Positions 33,864 through 41,626 are shown, counted from the stretch's first letter. The stretch is DNA of 64,000 nucleotides from Bradyrhizobium sp. BRP22 (GCF_020194175.1 NZ_JADYVX010000033.1:1-64000); one strand, 5' to 3'. Notes: generated from the letters alone by a model not told the origin. Numbers and translations: made by a program.

Positions 33864-35444
33864 TCAACGGAGCAGCTGGAGCACGCTCTGCTGGCTCTGG
33901 TTGGCGAGCGCCAGCGCGGACACCGCGATCGACTGGCGGGTCGACAGCGCCTGGCTGTTGGCCGCTTCCTCGTTGGTGTCGGCCAGCGTCAGGTTCGACG
34001 AGCCGGTCTGCAGCACGTTGATCAGGTTCTTGGAGAAGTCCTGACGGATCTGCACGACCGACAGGTTCGAACCGAAGGCCGACGCCTGCGAACGCAGCGT
34101 GCTCGACGCGTTGTTCAGCGCGGTGAGAACCTTCTGGGTGGTGTCGTTGTCGATGAAGTCGGTCCCGGCAGTCAGCGCCGCCAGGCCGAGGCCGGCCGGA
34201 TCGTCGGTCACCCCGTTGATCGTCAGCTGCGACTTGCCGGTTTCGTTGAACACCAGCTTGAGCTGATCGCCGTTCAGCAGGTTGATGCCGTTGAAGGAGG
34301 CATCCTGCGCCGTCGTCTTGATCTGGTCGATCACGATATTGTACTGGCGGACCAGATCGGCGCGGGTGTTCTGCGCGTTGACATCCTTGACCGGAGCGGC
34401 CGTGGTGAGCGTCCCGAGCAGACCGGAGGCACCCGTGGCGCTGCCGGTGATCTTGCCGGTCAGATCAACCGACGCATCGTCGTTCGCGGTCGTGATGCTC
34501 AGCTTGCCATCGCTGGAGAGCGAGGCCACCAGGTTGCTGTCGGCGAGCTTCTTGTTCAGATCGTCCAGGGTGTTTACCGCACCGGTGCCGGTTCCGATGG
34601 TGATGTTCTGAGCCGCCTTGCTGCCGATCGCAGCGATGCTGAGGACCTGGTTATCCTTGGTGTTGGTCGGCTTGGTCTCACCTGCGGTAAGACCCAGCTT
34701 GGCGAGGACCGTGCTGGACCCACCAAGGGTGATGCTGTTCGTCTTGTCAGCGGCGGCGTTGCTGATGGTCAGGACGTTTCCGGCGCTGACCGACGATGTA
34801 CCACCGGTGATGCCATTGATCGCGGAGAGAACATCCGCCACCGTCGAGTCCGTGGCGCCCGCGGTGTACGTCAGGTTGATCGTGACGTTGCCTGCAGCGT
34901 CCGTGGTCGAGGCCGCGGTCGCGGCCGCGCCGCCCGTCGCGAAGGTGATCGTCTTGCCATTGACCGTGAACGAGTCACCGTTGGCAAATCCAGCCGCAGT
35001 GGTGGTCTCGGTGCCGAGAAGGTTGGTCACCGCGGTGCCGCTCACGGTCGCAGCCGTATCGGCAGTGCCGATCAGGTTGGTGGCGGTCGCGCCAGTGATA
35101 ACCGCCGACGTGGCGGTCGACTTCGACGAATAGCCCGAGGTCGCCTGCAGCGCCTGGTTGGCGATCGACTTGGCGCTGTCGACCAGCTTCTGCAGCGAGG
35201 TGATGCCGGTGTTGGCTGCCTGCAGCACCTGCACGCCATTGCCGATGCCATCGAGCAGGTTGTTGATGTCGCTGGCGCGGTTGTCGAGCGAAGCGGCGGT
35301 GAAATAGTTGGTGGGATTGTCGAGGGCCGAGTTGACCTTCTTGCCGGTGGAGAGGTGGCTCTGCGTGGTGGCGAGCAGATCAGCGGTCGACTGCAGCGAG
35401 AGCAGGTTCTGGCGAACCGAAGCCGAAAGAATAATGCCGGACAT
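33864..35444 (-). CDS. Flagellin
   Basis: The product has 526 residues. The conserved N-terminal D0/D1 region (MSGIILSASVRQNLLSLQ, then LSTGKKVNSALDNPTNYF) and C-terminal D1/D0 region (ending in SVLQLLR) are clear. The central ~250 residues are Ala/Thr/Gly-rich and variable, as expected for the exposed D2/D3 part. The start ATG at 35444 has AGAAGGG 9 bases upstream. The protein is exported by the flagellar type III system. Two LuxR/FixJ-type dyads lie 111-170 bp upstream, flbT follows, and cheR genes lie downstream. Confidence 0.96.
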   Translation of the reverse strand: MSGIILSASVRQNLLSLQSTADLLATTQSHLSTGKKVNSALDNPTNYFTAASLDNRASDINNLLDGIGNGVQVLQAANTGITSLQKLVDSAKSIANQALQATSGYSSKSTATSAVITGATATNLIGTADTAATVSGTAVTNLLGTETTTAAGFANGDSFTVNGKTITFATGGAAATAASTTDAAGNVTINLTYTAGATDSTVADVLSAINGITGGTSSVSAGNVLTISNAAADKTNSITLGGSSTVLAKLGLTAGETKPTNTKDNQVLSIAAIGSKAAQNITIGTGTGAVNTLDDLNKKLADSNLVASLSSDGKLSITTANDDASVDLTGKITGSATGASGLLGTLTTAAPVKDVNAQNTRADLVRQYNIVIDQIKTTAQDASFNGINLLNGDQLKLVFNETGKSQLTINGVTDDPAGLGLAALTAGTDFIDNDTTQKVLTALNNASSTLRSQASAFGSNLSVVQIRQDFSKNLINVLQTGSSNLTLADTNEEAANSQALSTRQSIAVSALALANQSQQSVLQLLR

Positions 35445-35554
35445 AGTTTGATACCCTTCTGGATGAACACACGATTGACGCAGTCGTCCGGAAATTTCAC
35501 TCCGGCGACCGTGCCACACTGTTCCGGCGGCGCTACCCGTTCGTTAAATCGCTC

Positions 35555-35572
35555 CTCAGTACAAATACCCAG
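35555..35572. promoter_or_regulatory. Putative LuxR/FixJ-type operator, degenerate dyad
   Basis: CTCAGTA-CAAA-TACCCAG has one perfect arm and one arm with two changes from TACTGAG. It lies 111 bp upstream of the flagellin start and 41 bp (four helical turns) from the perfect copy at 35595-35614. Confidence 0.5.
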
Positions 35573-35594
35573 AAAATGCGTATGCAGACCTGTT

Positions 35595-35614
35595 TCTCAG
35601 TAGTTCTACTGAGA
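35595..35614. promoter_or_regulatory. Putative LuxR/FixJ-type operator, 20-bp perfect palindrome
   Basis: TCTCAGTAGTTCTACTGAGA is a perfect palindrome 151 bp upstream of the flagellin start codon. It has the same arms and spacing as the site upstream of the orphan LuxR-type gene at 38927. Confidence 0.6.
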
Positions 35615-36086
35615 TGATCGCGTGTGTGATGCGCAGATCGGAACAGCAGCACGCGCGATGGATTGCGTTCGCCGATCGCGGATCGCGGACAATTTGTCGT
35701 CGTCGATAGATAGCGAGTGATAGCGATGAGTTTTATTCAAATCGCGGCCGCGCGTCTCTCTGTTCGAGCATCGTCTGTGCGCGAACGCTTCGCGTTTGTC
35801 TCTTCGGATTAAAGGCAGCCGCGCGGCGCCGATAAGTTCCCCTCAATCATGCCGAGCAGTATTGCAGCTACGCACGCGCGCAAATCCTTCACCGCTTGCG
35901 CGCGAGAATCAACATGCTGTTCCGGTTCGGTCGCAAACAACGCGGTTTGTCTGCCCGGTAAGGTGTGTATAGCCACAAACGCGTAACCCTTGTGCAATCG
36001 TCTGAGCAAGCTATTCTTCCTTCAATCGACACGCCAAGAGTAGGTGACGCGAGACGGTGAGCTCCCGCCTTTCGGCAGGAGAGGGA

Positions 36087-36794
36087 ATGTCAGGATCATC
36101 GCGTCCTTCCAATCATCTGTTGCAGACTCTCCCGGCCGCGGAATTCGAGTTGCTGCGTCCACATCTCGCAACCGTCGACCTGGCCAAGCACGCCGTGCTG
36201 TTTGAGGCGGGCGCGCCGATCGGCGATGTCTATCTGCCGCACGGCGGCATGGTCTCGATGATCGTCAGCTTCGCCGAGGGAGAGACGGTGGAAGTCGCCA
36301 AGATCGGCCGCGACAGCATCGTCGGCGGCGCTGCCGCGCTCCATGACGGGCCATCGCTTGCCGACGCCGTTGTGATTGTACCCGGGGTCGCCTCCGTTAT
36401 CGCCGCCGATCGCCTGCGTGCCTTGATCGAGGGAAGCGGCGTCCTGCGGGATCTCCTGGTCAGGCATCAGCAGGCGCTGTCCGTGCAGGCCCAGCAAGCC
36501 GCCACATGCCACGCATCGCACACGGTCGAATCCCGCCTCTCGCGCTGGTTGCTGCACGCCCGAGAGTTGTGTGACGGCGAACCGTTGCCGCTGACGCAGG
36601 AATCCTTGGCGCAATTGCTCGGCGTCCGGCGCAATGCCGTTTCGATCGTGGCACACGCATTCCAGGAGGCGGGCCTGATCCGCTACAGTCGCGGGAATAT
36701 CGAAATCATCGATCTCGAGGGCCTGCAGAAAGTCGCCTGCGAATGCTATACCGCCGTGAGGACGCAATGCGGTCGACTGCTCAAGACGGGATGA
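36087..36794 (+). CDS. Crp/Fnr family regulator, paralogue 1
   Basis: The product has 235 residues from ATG 36087, behind a very strong ribosome site (AGGAGAGGGA); GTG 36057 is less likely. A cyclic-nucleotide-binding-like beta barrel (about 15-125) is followed by a helix with CHASHTVESRLSRWLL and a winged HTH (LTQESLAQLLGVRRNAVSIV). FNR-type Cys ligands are absent. The HTH lacks the Crp RxTVSR signature. It is about half identical to the next gene, so this is a tandem duplication. Confidence 0.9.
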   Translation: MSGSSRPSNHLLQTLPAAEFELLRPHLATVDLAKHAVLFEAGAPIGDVYLPHGGMVSMIVSFAEGETVEVAKIGRDSIVGGAAALHDGPSLADAVVIVPGVASVIAADRLRALIEGSGVLRDLLVRHQQALSVQAQQAATCHASHTVESRLSRWLLHARELCDGEPLPLTQESLAQLLGVRRNAVSIVAHAFQEAGLIRYSRGNIEIIDLEGLQKVACECYTAVRTQCGRLLKTG

Positions 36795-36984
36795 GAACAC
36801 GTGCAGGTGGCGGAACCCGCGTCGCAGGGGCCACAGTCGCCCGCAAGCATCAAATGGCACTCGTCAAATCGACAGGTTTTCCTTGCCCGCGCTGCGCGGC
36901 AAGGTCATCCTGCAACTCGGGCAGCGTGTGCGGGCTGCCAGGCCGGGACGCTCGGTTTATGAATTTATGAGGCAGGAGACTGCT

Positions 36985-37707
36985 TTGGATTCGGTTCCTC
37001 GTCCGCCGAACGGATTCTTATCCGCATTGTCGGCATCCGATTTCGAATTGATCCGCCCGCATCTTCGCACTGTCGAACTCACCCCGGACATGGTCCTGGT
37101 CGAGGTCGACGAAGTGCTGAGGCGCGCCTGGCTTCCGCACAAGGGCGCGATTTCCCTGATCGTGAAGCTAGCGCGCGGCGAGCAGGTGCAGGTCGCCATG
37201 GTCGGTCGCGACAGCATCTTCGGCGCGCTCGCCGCGCTTGGCGATCCGACCGCATTGAACAGCGCGGTGGTCGTGGTGCCCGGCATCGCTTCAACGATCG
37301 AGCTCGACCAGCTCCGTCTCGCCGCCGATCAGAGCGCGACGCTGTGTCGCGCGCTGGCGCGGCATGGGCTCGCCGTCCATGCGCAGATCCAGCAGACCGC
37401 CGGCTGCAATGCTTCCCATACCGTGGAGTCGCGACTCGCGCGCTGCCTCCTGCATACCCGCGACCTGTCCGGCAGCGACAAGATCGTGCTTACGCAGGAA
37501 GCGATGGCCCAGATGATCGGCGCACGCCGCAACAGCGTCTCGCTGGTCGCGCACACGCTTCAGCAGGCGGACTTCATCCACTACAGCCGGGGCCATATCG
37601 AGATCACCAATTTCGACGGCCTGATGAAAACCTCGTGCGAATGCTATGCGACGGTCAAGGCGCAATACACCCGCCTCGTCAGGCACGGCGAGTCCTGCAC
37701 GGCTTAA
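36985..37707 (+). CDS. Crp/Fnr family regulator, paralogue 2
   Basis: The product has 240 residues if TTG 36985 is used; it has AGGAG 6 bases upstream. ATG 36967 is an alternative with no ribosome site. Architecture and motifs match paralogue 1 closely: CNASHTVESRLARCLL, and the HTH LTQEAMAQMIGARRNSVSLV. The barrel has a conserved AMVGRDSIFGALAAL segment. Tandem copies may recognise the same or diverged operators. The ligand is unknown. Confidence 0.88.
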   Translation: MDSVPRPPNGFLSALSASDFELIRPHLRTVELTPDMVLVEVDEVLRRAWLPHKGAISLIVKLARGEQVQVAMVGRDSIFGALAALGDPTALNSAVVVVPGIASTIELDQLRLAADQSATLCRALARHGLAVHAQIQQTAGCNASHTVESRLARCLLHTRDLSGSDKIVLTQEAMAQMIGARRNSVSLVAHTLQQADFIHYSRGHIEITNFDGLMKTSCECYATVKAQYTRLVRHGESCTA

Positions 37708-37732
37708 GCGCAACGGCGCGCTTGTCTCCCGC

Positions 37733-37772
37733 GTGAAAATCCGGCCGTACTTCTACGGCTCGAAATTTTCAC
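37733..37772. promoter_or_regulatory. Nested palindrome with putative LuxR/FixJ-type operator
   Basis: GTGAAAAT (37733-37740) pairs exactly with ATTTTCAC (37765-37772). Between them GCCGTA-CTTC-TACGGC (37744-37759) is a perfect dyad of the GTA-N4-TAC class. The inner dyad lies 65 bp upstream of the 37824 gene and also just after the Crp paralogue, so it might instead act as a terminator stem. Confidence 0.5.
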
Positions 37773-37823
37773 GGACAGCTAAGCTTAACCGACGATAATC
37801 GCCGTGAACACGGGAGAGCTGAC

Positions 37824-38072
37824 ATGTTCACGTTCGAAACGACGGACCAGAAGGAAGCCAGGCGTTTTCGTATCGCACAGTTCAACGGCAGGACCGTAAC
37901 CACGCGGTCGGCCGGCTCGACGGTGACGGGTCACGTTCGATCCATCGTGGAAAACAAGTCGAGCGTTCCGGCCGCCTGGACCATCACCATCATCCCGGAA
38001 GTCTCGAAGCCCGCGACCGTAAACCTGCGGCCCGCCCCGCGCATCCGCGCCTTCGCCGAAGATTATCTCTGA
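37824..38072 (+). CDS. Small protein of unknown function, 82 residues
   Basis: The product has 82 residues and GGGAGAG upstream of its ATG. It has no signal or membrane segment and is basic. The pattern is strand-rich (RFRIAQFNGRTVTTRSAGS, then AWTITIIPE), suggestive of a small beta barrel. No family is recognised. The dyad upstream places it in the putative LuxR/FixJ-type operator set. Confidence 0.7.
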   Translation: MFTFETTDQKEARRFRIAQFNGRTVTTRSAGSTVTGHVRSIVENKSSVPAAWTITIIPEVSKPATVNLRPAPRIRAFAEDYL

Positions 38073-38100
38073 ACGACCTCCAGCTCGGGCGAAGCGAACG

Positions 38101-38163
38101 CGTCATCCGGGAGATCTGCGTCGGGCGGTCCGGATTACGCCGGCGCTTCATCCGGGCTACGGC
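38101..38163. repeat. Interspersed palindromic repeat (type I)
   Basis: CGTCATCCGG on the left and CCGGCGCTTCATCCGGGCTACGG on the right carry the tell-tale 'cgtagcccggatgaagcgccgg' motif of rhizobial intergenic repeats. The arms pair only in part. It lies between convergent genes. Confidence 0.6.
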
Positions 38164-38259
38164 ATGCGCTCCAAGATCGTGAGCGATCAATTTGAATCGA
38201 ATAGTGGCGCGTATTCTTCACGCGCACCATACCCACTTCGCTTCAAAACGCTCCAGTGA

Positions 38260-38880
38260 TCAGGCGGACTGCATCAGCGCCTTGCGGACGAGGTCGGCGG
38301 TGTTGCGCGCGCCAAGCTTGCGCATCGCTTCAGCGCGATGGCTTTCGAAGGTCCGCGGGCTGATGTTCATGCGCAACGCGCCCTGCTTGTTGGAATAGCC
38401 TTCGCTGATGAGCCTGAGCACCTCGCGCTCGCGCCGGGTGAGCGGCTTCTGGCCGGCCTTGGATGCAACCGTCGTCTTTGGCGGCCGGCTTTCGTCCTTG
38501 ATGCGCGCGGGCGGATTGTCCCATCCCGTCTTCTGATCGATGACGGGAGCGGATCCAGGCTGAATGTCGGAAATCTGCTTCAGCATCGCGCAGACACGCT
38601 CGGTCTGATGCAGCGCGTTCTCGACCACCTGCTGCAGGTAGACCCGGGCCGCCGGCGAATGCGCGAACTGATGGCTGTGCTGCTTGATCTCGTTCATGTA
38701 GAGCAGCAGCGCCGTCATCGGACCATTGAACTGGCGCGCGATCGCAGCGCCGGCCTCTTCCGTGGCACGCGCGCGCTCTGCGGCGAGTTCCACAATCTCA
38801 CGATTGCTTTCGAATGGGGCGCCCTCTTCCATCCACTTTGACAGATGCGACCCGTCGGTTCGATGCTCGTGCTGTGTCAT
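38260..38880 (-). CDS. Orphan LuxR-type regulator with a degenerate HisKA-like N-terminus
   Basis: The product has 206 residues. The C-terminal LuxR/FixJ HTH (about 145-203) has LTRREREVLRLISEGYSNKQ and SPRTFESHRAEAMRKLG. There is no receiver domain. Residues ~30-105 align by eye with a FixL-type dimerisation helix pair: AIARQFNGPMTALLLYMNEI resembles ALAHELNQPLxAIxNYM, with Arg49 where the phospho-accepting His would be. A second helix is QQVVENALHQTERVCAMLKQ. It may sense or dock to a kinase without phosphorylation. A perfect dyad lies 47 bp upstream. Confidence 0.88.
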   Translation of the reverse strand: MTQHEHRTDGSHLSKWMEEGAPFESNREIVELAAERARATEEAGAAIARQFNGPMTALLLYMNEIKQHSHQFAHSPAARVYLQQVVENALHQTERVCAMLKQISDIQPGSAPVIDQKTGWDNPPARIKDESRPPKTTVASKAGQKPLTRREREVLRLISEGYSNKQGALRMNISPRTFESHRAEAMRKLGARNTADLVRKALMQSA

Positions 38881-38926
38881 GCGACCGATCTAGCGACCCT
38901 AAGGCTGTTCCCGCGTTAATCCGGCA

Positions 38927-38944
38927 CTCAGTAGGAATACTGAG
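38927..38944. promoter_or_regulatory. Putative autoregulatory operator of the orphan LuxR-type gene
   Basis: CTCAGTA-GGAA-TACTGAG is a perfect 7-4-7 dyad 47-64 bp upstream of the 38880 start codon. Its arms are identical to those in the palindrome upstream of flagellin. Confidence 0.6.
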
Positions 38945-39030
38945 AACGCGACCATGTGTTGCCAGCTCACAAGGAAATAGAGGCAGACAGGCCTAGACTT
39001 TGCAACAATTCTCGCAAGATTGTGGCAGTT

Positions 39031-39048
39031 CTCAGTATTTCTACTCAT
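39031..39048. promoter_or_regulatory. Putative LuxR/FixJ-type operator, degenerate dyad
   Basis: CTCAGTA-TTTC-TACTCAT has one perfect arm and one with two changes. It is 104 bp from the 38927 site (about ten helical turns). It is 346 bp from the 39394 start, so its target is unclear. Confidence 0.4.
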
Positions 39049-39393
39049 CGGGAAAATACTGAAATTGCGGCAGAACAACGTAGTTCCACGAACAAAGCTG
39101 TGAGTTCCACATCACGAATTTTGGCGATTCTCGGGCAAGTAGCGAATCGCCAAAGACTCGCGTGAGGAACCGCCGCATTGCTGCGCAAGCTCGGGAACCT
39201 TTTGGGGAACATCTCGCGAAACATTCTGAAACACGACGTCGCGATGAAGACACGGCGCGTTTGCTGATGCTGCCAGGGCTGCACGATTGTGTGATCGAAG
39301 CAGGGCGCCTCGCGCTGGTCTTTGCGATTTACAGCCTTCACCGGCGTCGCGATGATCGCGATCTCAATCTTCACAGCGATGATGGAGACCGCG

Positions 39394-39813
39394 ATGGCGC
39401 GAGTAAGCGGATCATGGCTTGCGATGGCGACACTTGCTTGCGCCTTGGCGTTCGCATCGGGTGCCAAAGCACAGACCACATCCGCGGAAAGCGCGGCGCC
39501 GCCGACCGCCGACAATGCGGTGATGATCACGGTGTTCCTGAAGCACGATCAATCGCGCCCGCTCAGCGAGCTCAACGCGCAGCTCGACAAGCAGGGCTAC
39601 TACAAGGCCTTCCCGCCGGCGGGTGTCGAGGTCGTGAGCTGGTATGTGATGATGGGCGTCGGCCAGGTGGTGACGCTGCGGCTGCCGGCATCACGGCTCC
39701 GCGAAGTCAATCGCATACTCGAGGACAAGGCCTGGGGCGCCTATCGCACCGAATTCTATCCGACCTATGATTACAAGGCGGTCGGCATGGCGGCGCACGA
39801 GAAGGCGCAGTAG
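39394..39813 (+). CDS. Secreted protein of unknown function
   Basis: I start at ATG 39394 because GGAG lies 6-7 bases upstream; the frame is open to 39322. The product has 139 residues. A signal peptide (VSGSWLAMATLACALAFASG) ends near GAKAQ. The mature part has a ferredoxin-like, YciI/muconolactone-isomerase-like feel (MITVFLKHDQSRPLSELNAQL and EVVSWYVMMGVGQVVTLRL), but no catalytic motif is visible. The family is unassigned. Confidence 0.75.
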   Translation: MARVSGSWLAMATLACALAFASGAKAQTTSAESAAPPTADNAVMITVFLKHDQSRPLSELNAQLDKQGYYKAFPPAGVEVVSWYVMMGVGQVVTLRLPASRLREVNRILEDKAWGAYRTEFYPTYDYKAVGMAAHEKAQ

Positions 39814-39868
39814 CACCGTGAACCTTTGCTTCCGCGCGGCGCGGATGAAAGCCCACCGCGCCTCATGG

Positions 39869-40063
39869 TCACGCGCCTTTGCTCTCGGCTTGCGCAATGA
39901 CGATCAGCTCGGTTTCGTTGATCGTGGCCCCGGATGCGTCGAGCACCGAGACCGTGCGAAACCCGTCGTCGCGAAACTCCTCTGCCTTTCGTAGCGCCGC
40001 GGCCGCGGTCGCGAGGATGACGGAGACGCCGCCGGCGCCGTTCCTCGCAAATACCCGGAACAT
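39869..40063 (-). CDS. Small protein of unknown function, 64 residues
   Basis: The product has 64 residues with a basic N-terminus (MFRVFARNGAGGVSVILATA), a central helix and an acidic, strand-like end (TINETELIVIAQAESKGA). No signal peptide, known domain or cysteine is present. It lies 24 bp downstream of the next minus-strand gene and may share its transcript. Confidence 0.5.
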   Translation of the reverse strand: MFRVFARNGAGGVSVILATAAAALRKAEEFRDDGFRTVSVLDASGATINETELIVIAQAESKGA

Positions 40064-40087
40064 GATCTCCCCAGCCCCTGATGTGCG

Positions 40088-40405
40088 CTATGCCGCCAGC
40101 GCGACACGCGAGGTCGATTTCCGCCGGTACGGCTTGCCGCCCGGCGATCCCGACGGATCGGGGTCGAGGGCCGACAGCGCTTCAAGCACCTCATCAATGC
40201 TGACCGCGGTCTTGGTACCCGGAAGTTCACGCAGCGCCGGATTCGACGACACCGCGGCCGCGTCGGACGCCCACGAGGCGAGCACGGCGCGCTTTTCCGC
40301 CGTCGACAGCTGCGCATCCGCCAGCACATCGCGCGGATGGTCGTAAGCCGAGGCGGGGTGCAGGATGACATTCAAATCGACGACATTGTCAGTGTGATCG
40401 ATCAT
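40088..40405 (-). CDS. Small protein of unknown function
   Basis: The product has 105 residues from ATG 40405 with GGGAG 6 bases upstream; the frame is open to 40543. The N-terminus (MIDHTDNVVDLNVILHPASAY) is followed by RDVLADAQLSTAEKRAVLAS, which resembles a short helical domain seen in small rhizobial stress-linked proteins. The C-terminus is proline- and lysine-rich. It lies 88 bp downstream of hsp20 on the same strand and may be heat-induced with it. Confidence 0.6.
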   Translation of the reverse strand: MIDHTDNVVDLNVILHPASAYDHPRDVLADAQLSTAEKRAVLASWASDAAAVSSNPALRELPGTKTAVSIDEVLEALSALDPDPSGSPGGKPYRRKSTSRVALAA

Positions 40406-40493
40406 CGGTTGCTCCCAATGCTTGTCAGACAACTTTCGACCGTCCCGCCCGGCACGTGATCCGGGCGGGGCATGCATCGCCGTGCCGAGGACG

Positions 40494-40949
40494 TTACGCC
40501 GCTTTTGCTTCGAGTTGCTGCACGCTGCTCGCGGGAGCGCCATTGATGGCGATCCGCCGCGGCTTCATCGCCTCGGGCACCTCGCGGACCAGCTCGATCT
40601 TCAGAAGTCCGTTATCGAACGCGGCGCTCTTCACCTGCACGTAGTCGGCGAGATTGAAGTGGCGCTTGAAAGGCCGCGCCGAGATACCGCGATAGAGGTA
40701 TTCGCGTTCGGCCTTGTCGGACTTGCTGCCTTCGATCGTGACCACGTTGCTCTCGGCCGTCACCGAGATCTCGTCAGGCGAGAAGCCCGCCAGCGCAAGC
40801 GAGATCTGGTAGCGATCTTCGCCGAGCCGTTCGATGTTGTAGGGTGGATAGTTGTCCTCGCCGGTGCGAGCCGCGGCATCGACGAGATCGAACAGGCGGT
40901 CGAAGCCGATGGTCGAACGCCACAGGGGAGCAAAGTCGTAGCTGCGCAT
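40494..40949 (-). CDS. Small heat-shock protein (Hsp20/alpha-crystallin)
   Basis: The product has 151 residues from ATG 40949, preceded by GGAGGA; the upstream ATG at 40964 overlaps that site. The alpha-crystallin domain spans about 35-130: YNIERLGEDRYQISLALAG at its start, FNLADYVQVKSAAFDNGLL and KIELVREVPE near its end. A short C-terminal tail lacks a canonical IxI. It acts as an ATP-independent holdase. The 5' leader is a ROSE thermometer. Confidence 0.95.
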   Translation of the reverse strand: MRSYDFAPLWRSTIGFDRLFDLVDAAARTGEDNYPPYNIERLGEDRYQISLALAGFSPDEISVTAESNVVTIEGSKSDKAEREYLYRGISARPFKRHFNLADYVQVKSAAFDNGLLKIELVREVPEAMKPRRIAINGAPASSVQQLEAKAA

Positions 40950-41040
40950 AGCCAAATCCTCCAATGAGCAAGTTGGATACGAGCGGCACCGGACACGACC
41001 GGTGCCCGTTCTGGTCCGGGCCCGTCAGGCGCCCGGACGC
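40950..41040 (-). promoter_or_regulatory. ROSE-type RNA thermometer in the hsp20 leader
   Basis: On the minus strand the leader ends CTTGCTCATTGGAGGATTTGGCT before the ATG. The core pairs UGCU (40967-40970) with AGGA (40957-40960) and masks the ribosome site GGAGGA, with the G-G mismatch known from Bradyrhizobium ROSE elements. An outer CCAA/UUGG pair closes the hairpin. Upstream stems were not resolved, so the left border is approximate. Heat melts the core and permits translation. Confidence 0.8.
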
Positions 41041-41062
41041 CATCTACCGGATGGCGAAAAAA

Positions 41063-41091
41063 ATCTTGGAGAAGCCCGATCCAGTTTCAAG
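41063..41091 (-). promoter_or_regulatory. Putative RpoH-type promoter of hsp20
   Basis: On the minus strand CTTGAAA (41085-41091) is followed by a 10-11 base spacer and a -10-like CCAAGAT (41063-41069). The -35 element matches the sigma-32 consensus; the -10 element is weak. Transcription would start about 90-100 bp ahead of the hsp20 start codon, in agreement with a ROSE leader. Confidence 0.4.
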
Positions 41092-41243
41092 GGGAGGCTG
41101 CGAAAAAATTTTGGCCTTCAACGCGAGGGGATTGGGCCGAAATACGTCGCTCTCACCGCGTCATTGCAATGACGGCAAGCAACAGGCCCGCCGCACCCCC
41201 TTTGGCGGGACGCGCAAGCCAGGCGAGACGACGGACCAAAGCC

Positions 41244-41426
41244 TCAGGCGTGCGCCTTCGGCTGCTGGCTCAACTTCTTCGCCAGCGTCTTCAAATCTTC
41301 GACCCGCCGGCTGCACAGCAGCCGGGCGAATTCGTCGGCATCGATGGAGGGTTGAGGAAAGCCGGGCGTTTGGCGCAACTCCCGGCTCCGCCAGAACAGC
41401 CGGGAGAGACGCTGCAGCAATTTCAT
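41244..41426 (-). CDS. Small protein of unknown function, 60 residues
   Basis: The product has 60 residues, is basic and looks helical: MKLLQRLSRLFWRSRELRQT, then an acidic turn (SIDADEFARLL) and a Lys-rich end. GAGG lies 9 bases upstream of the ATG. No family is known to me. The frame and composition support a real gene only moderately. Confidence 0.4.
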   Translation of the reverse strand: MKLLQRLSRLFWRSRELRQTPGFPQPSIDADEFARLLCSRRVEDLKTLAKKLSQQPKAHA

Positions 41427-41626
41427 TTGCTTGAGCCTCGATGAAAGCCTGCGCGAATAAGTCGCTGGGCCGGTCCTTGGTTCCGCGAGTTATCGCTTCT
41501 CCCGTTTTTTTCTCCCCAGACGCGCTCTCCGTTTTCGCATTCGCGTAATAGTGGTGGGCAACAATCTTGCCCGGTTTCACCGCCGGGCCCATTCTTTCCG
41601 GCGGAAGGCGTTCAGGGGGAAGACAG

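Larger units (their letters stand above)
35445..36086. other. 642-bp regulatory spacer between flagellin and Crp/Fnr genes
   Basis: The flagellin promoter and two dyads lie in 35445-35620. A fragment related to repeat type F is near 35765-35800. The remainder is lower in GC and holds a 66-residue frame at 35809-36009 that I do not accept as a gene. AGGAGAGGGA at 36077-36086 is the ribosome site of the next gene. Confidence 0.55.
38881..39393. other. 513-bp spacer with two dyad sites
   Basis: This low-GC stretch holds the dyads at 38927 and 39031 and a half site TACTGA at 39057-39062. It includes the promoter of the LuxR-type gene and probably that of the secreted-protein gene at 39394. No gene was found; the frames on either strand lack family resemblance or ribosome sites. 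Confidence 0.5.

Noticed and set aside
35809..36009. 66-residue minus-strand frame in the flagellin/Crp spacer
   Set aside because: No ribosome site, no family resemblance, and it abuts a repeat fragment. Kept as spacer.
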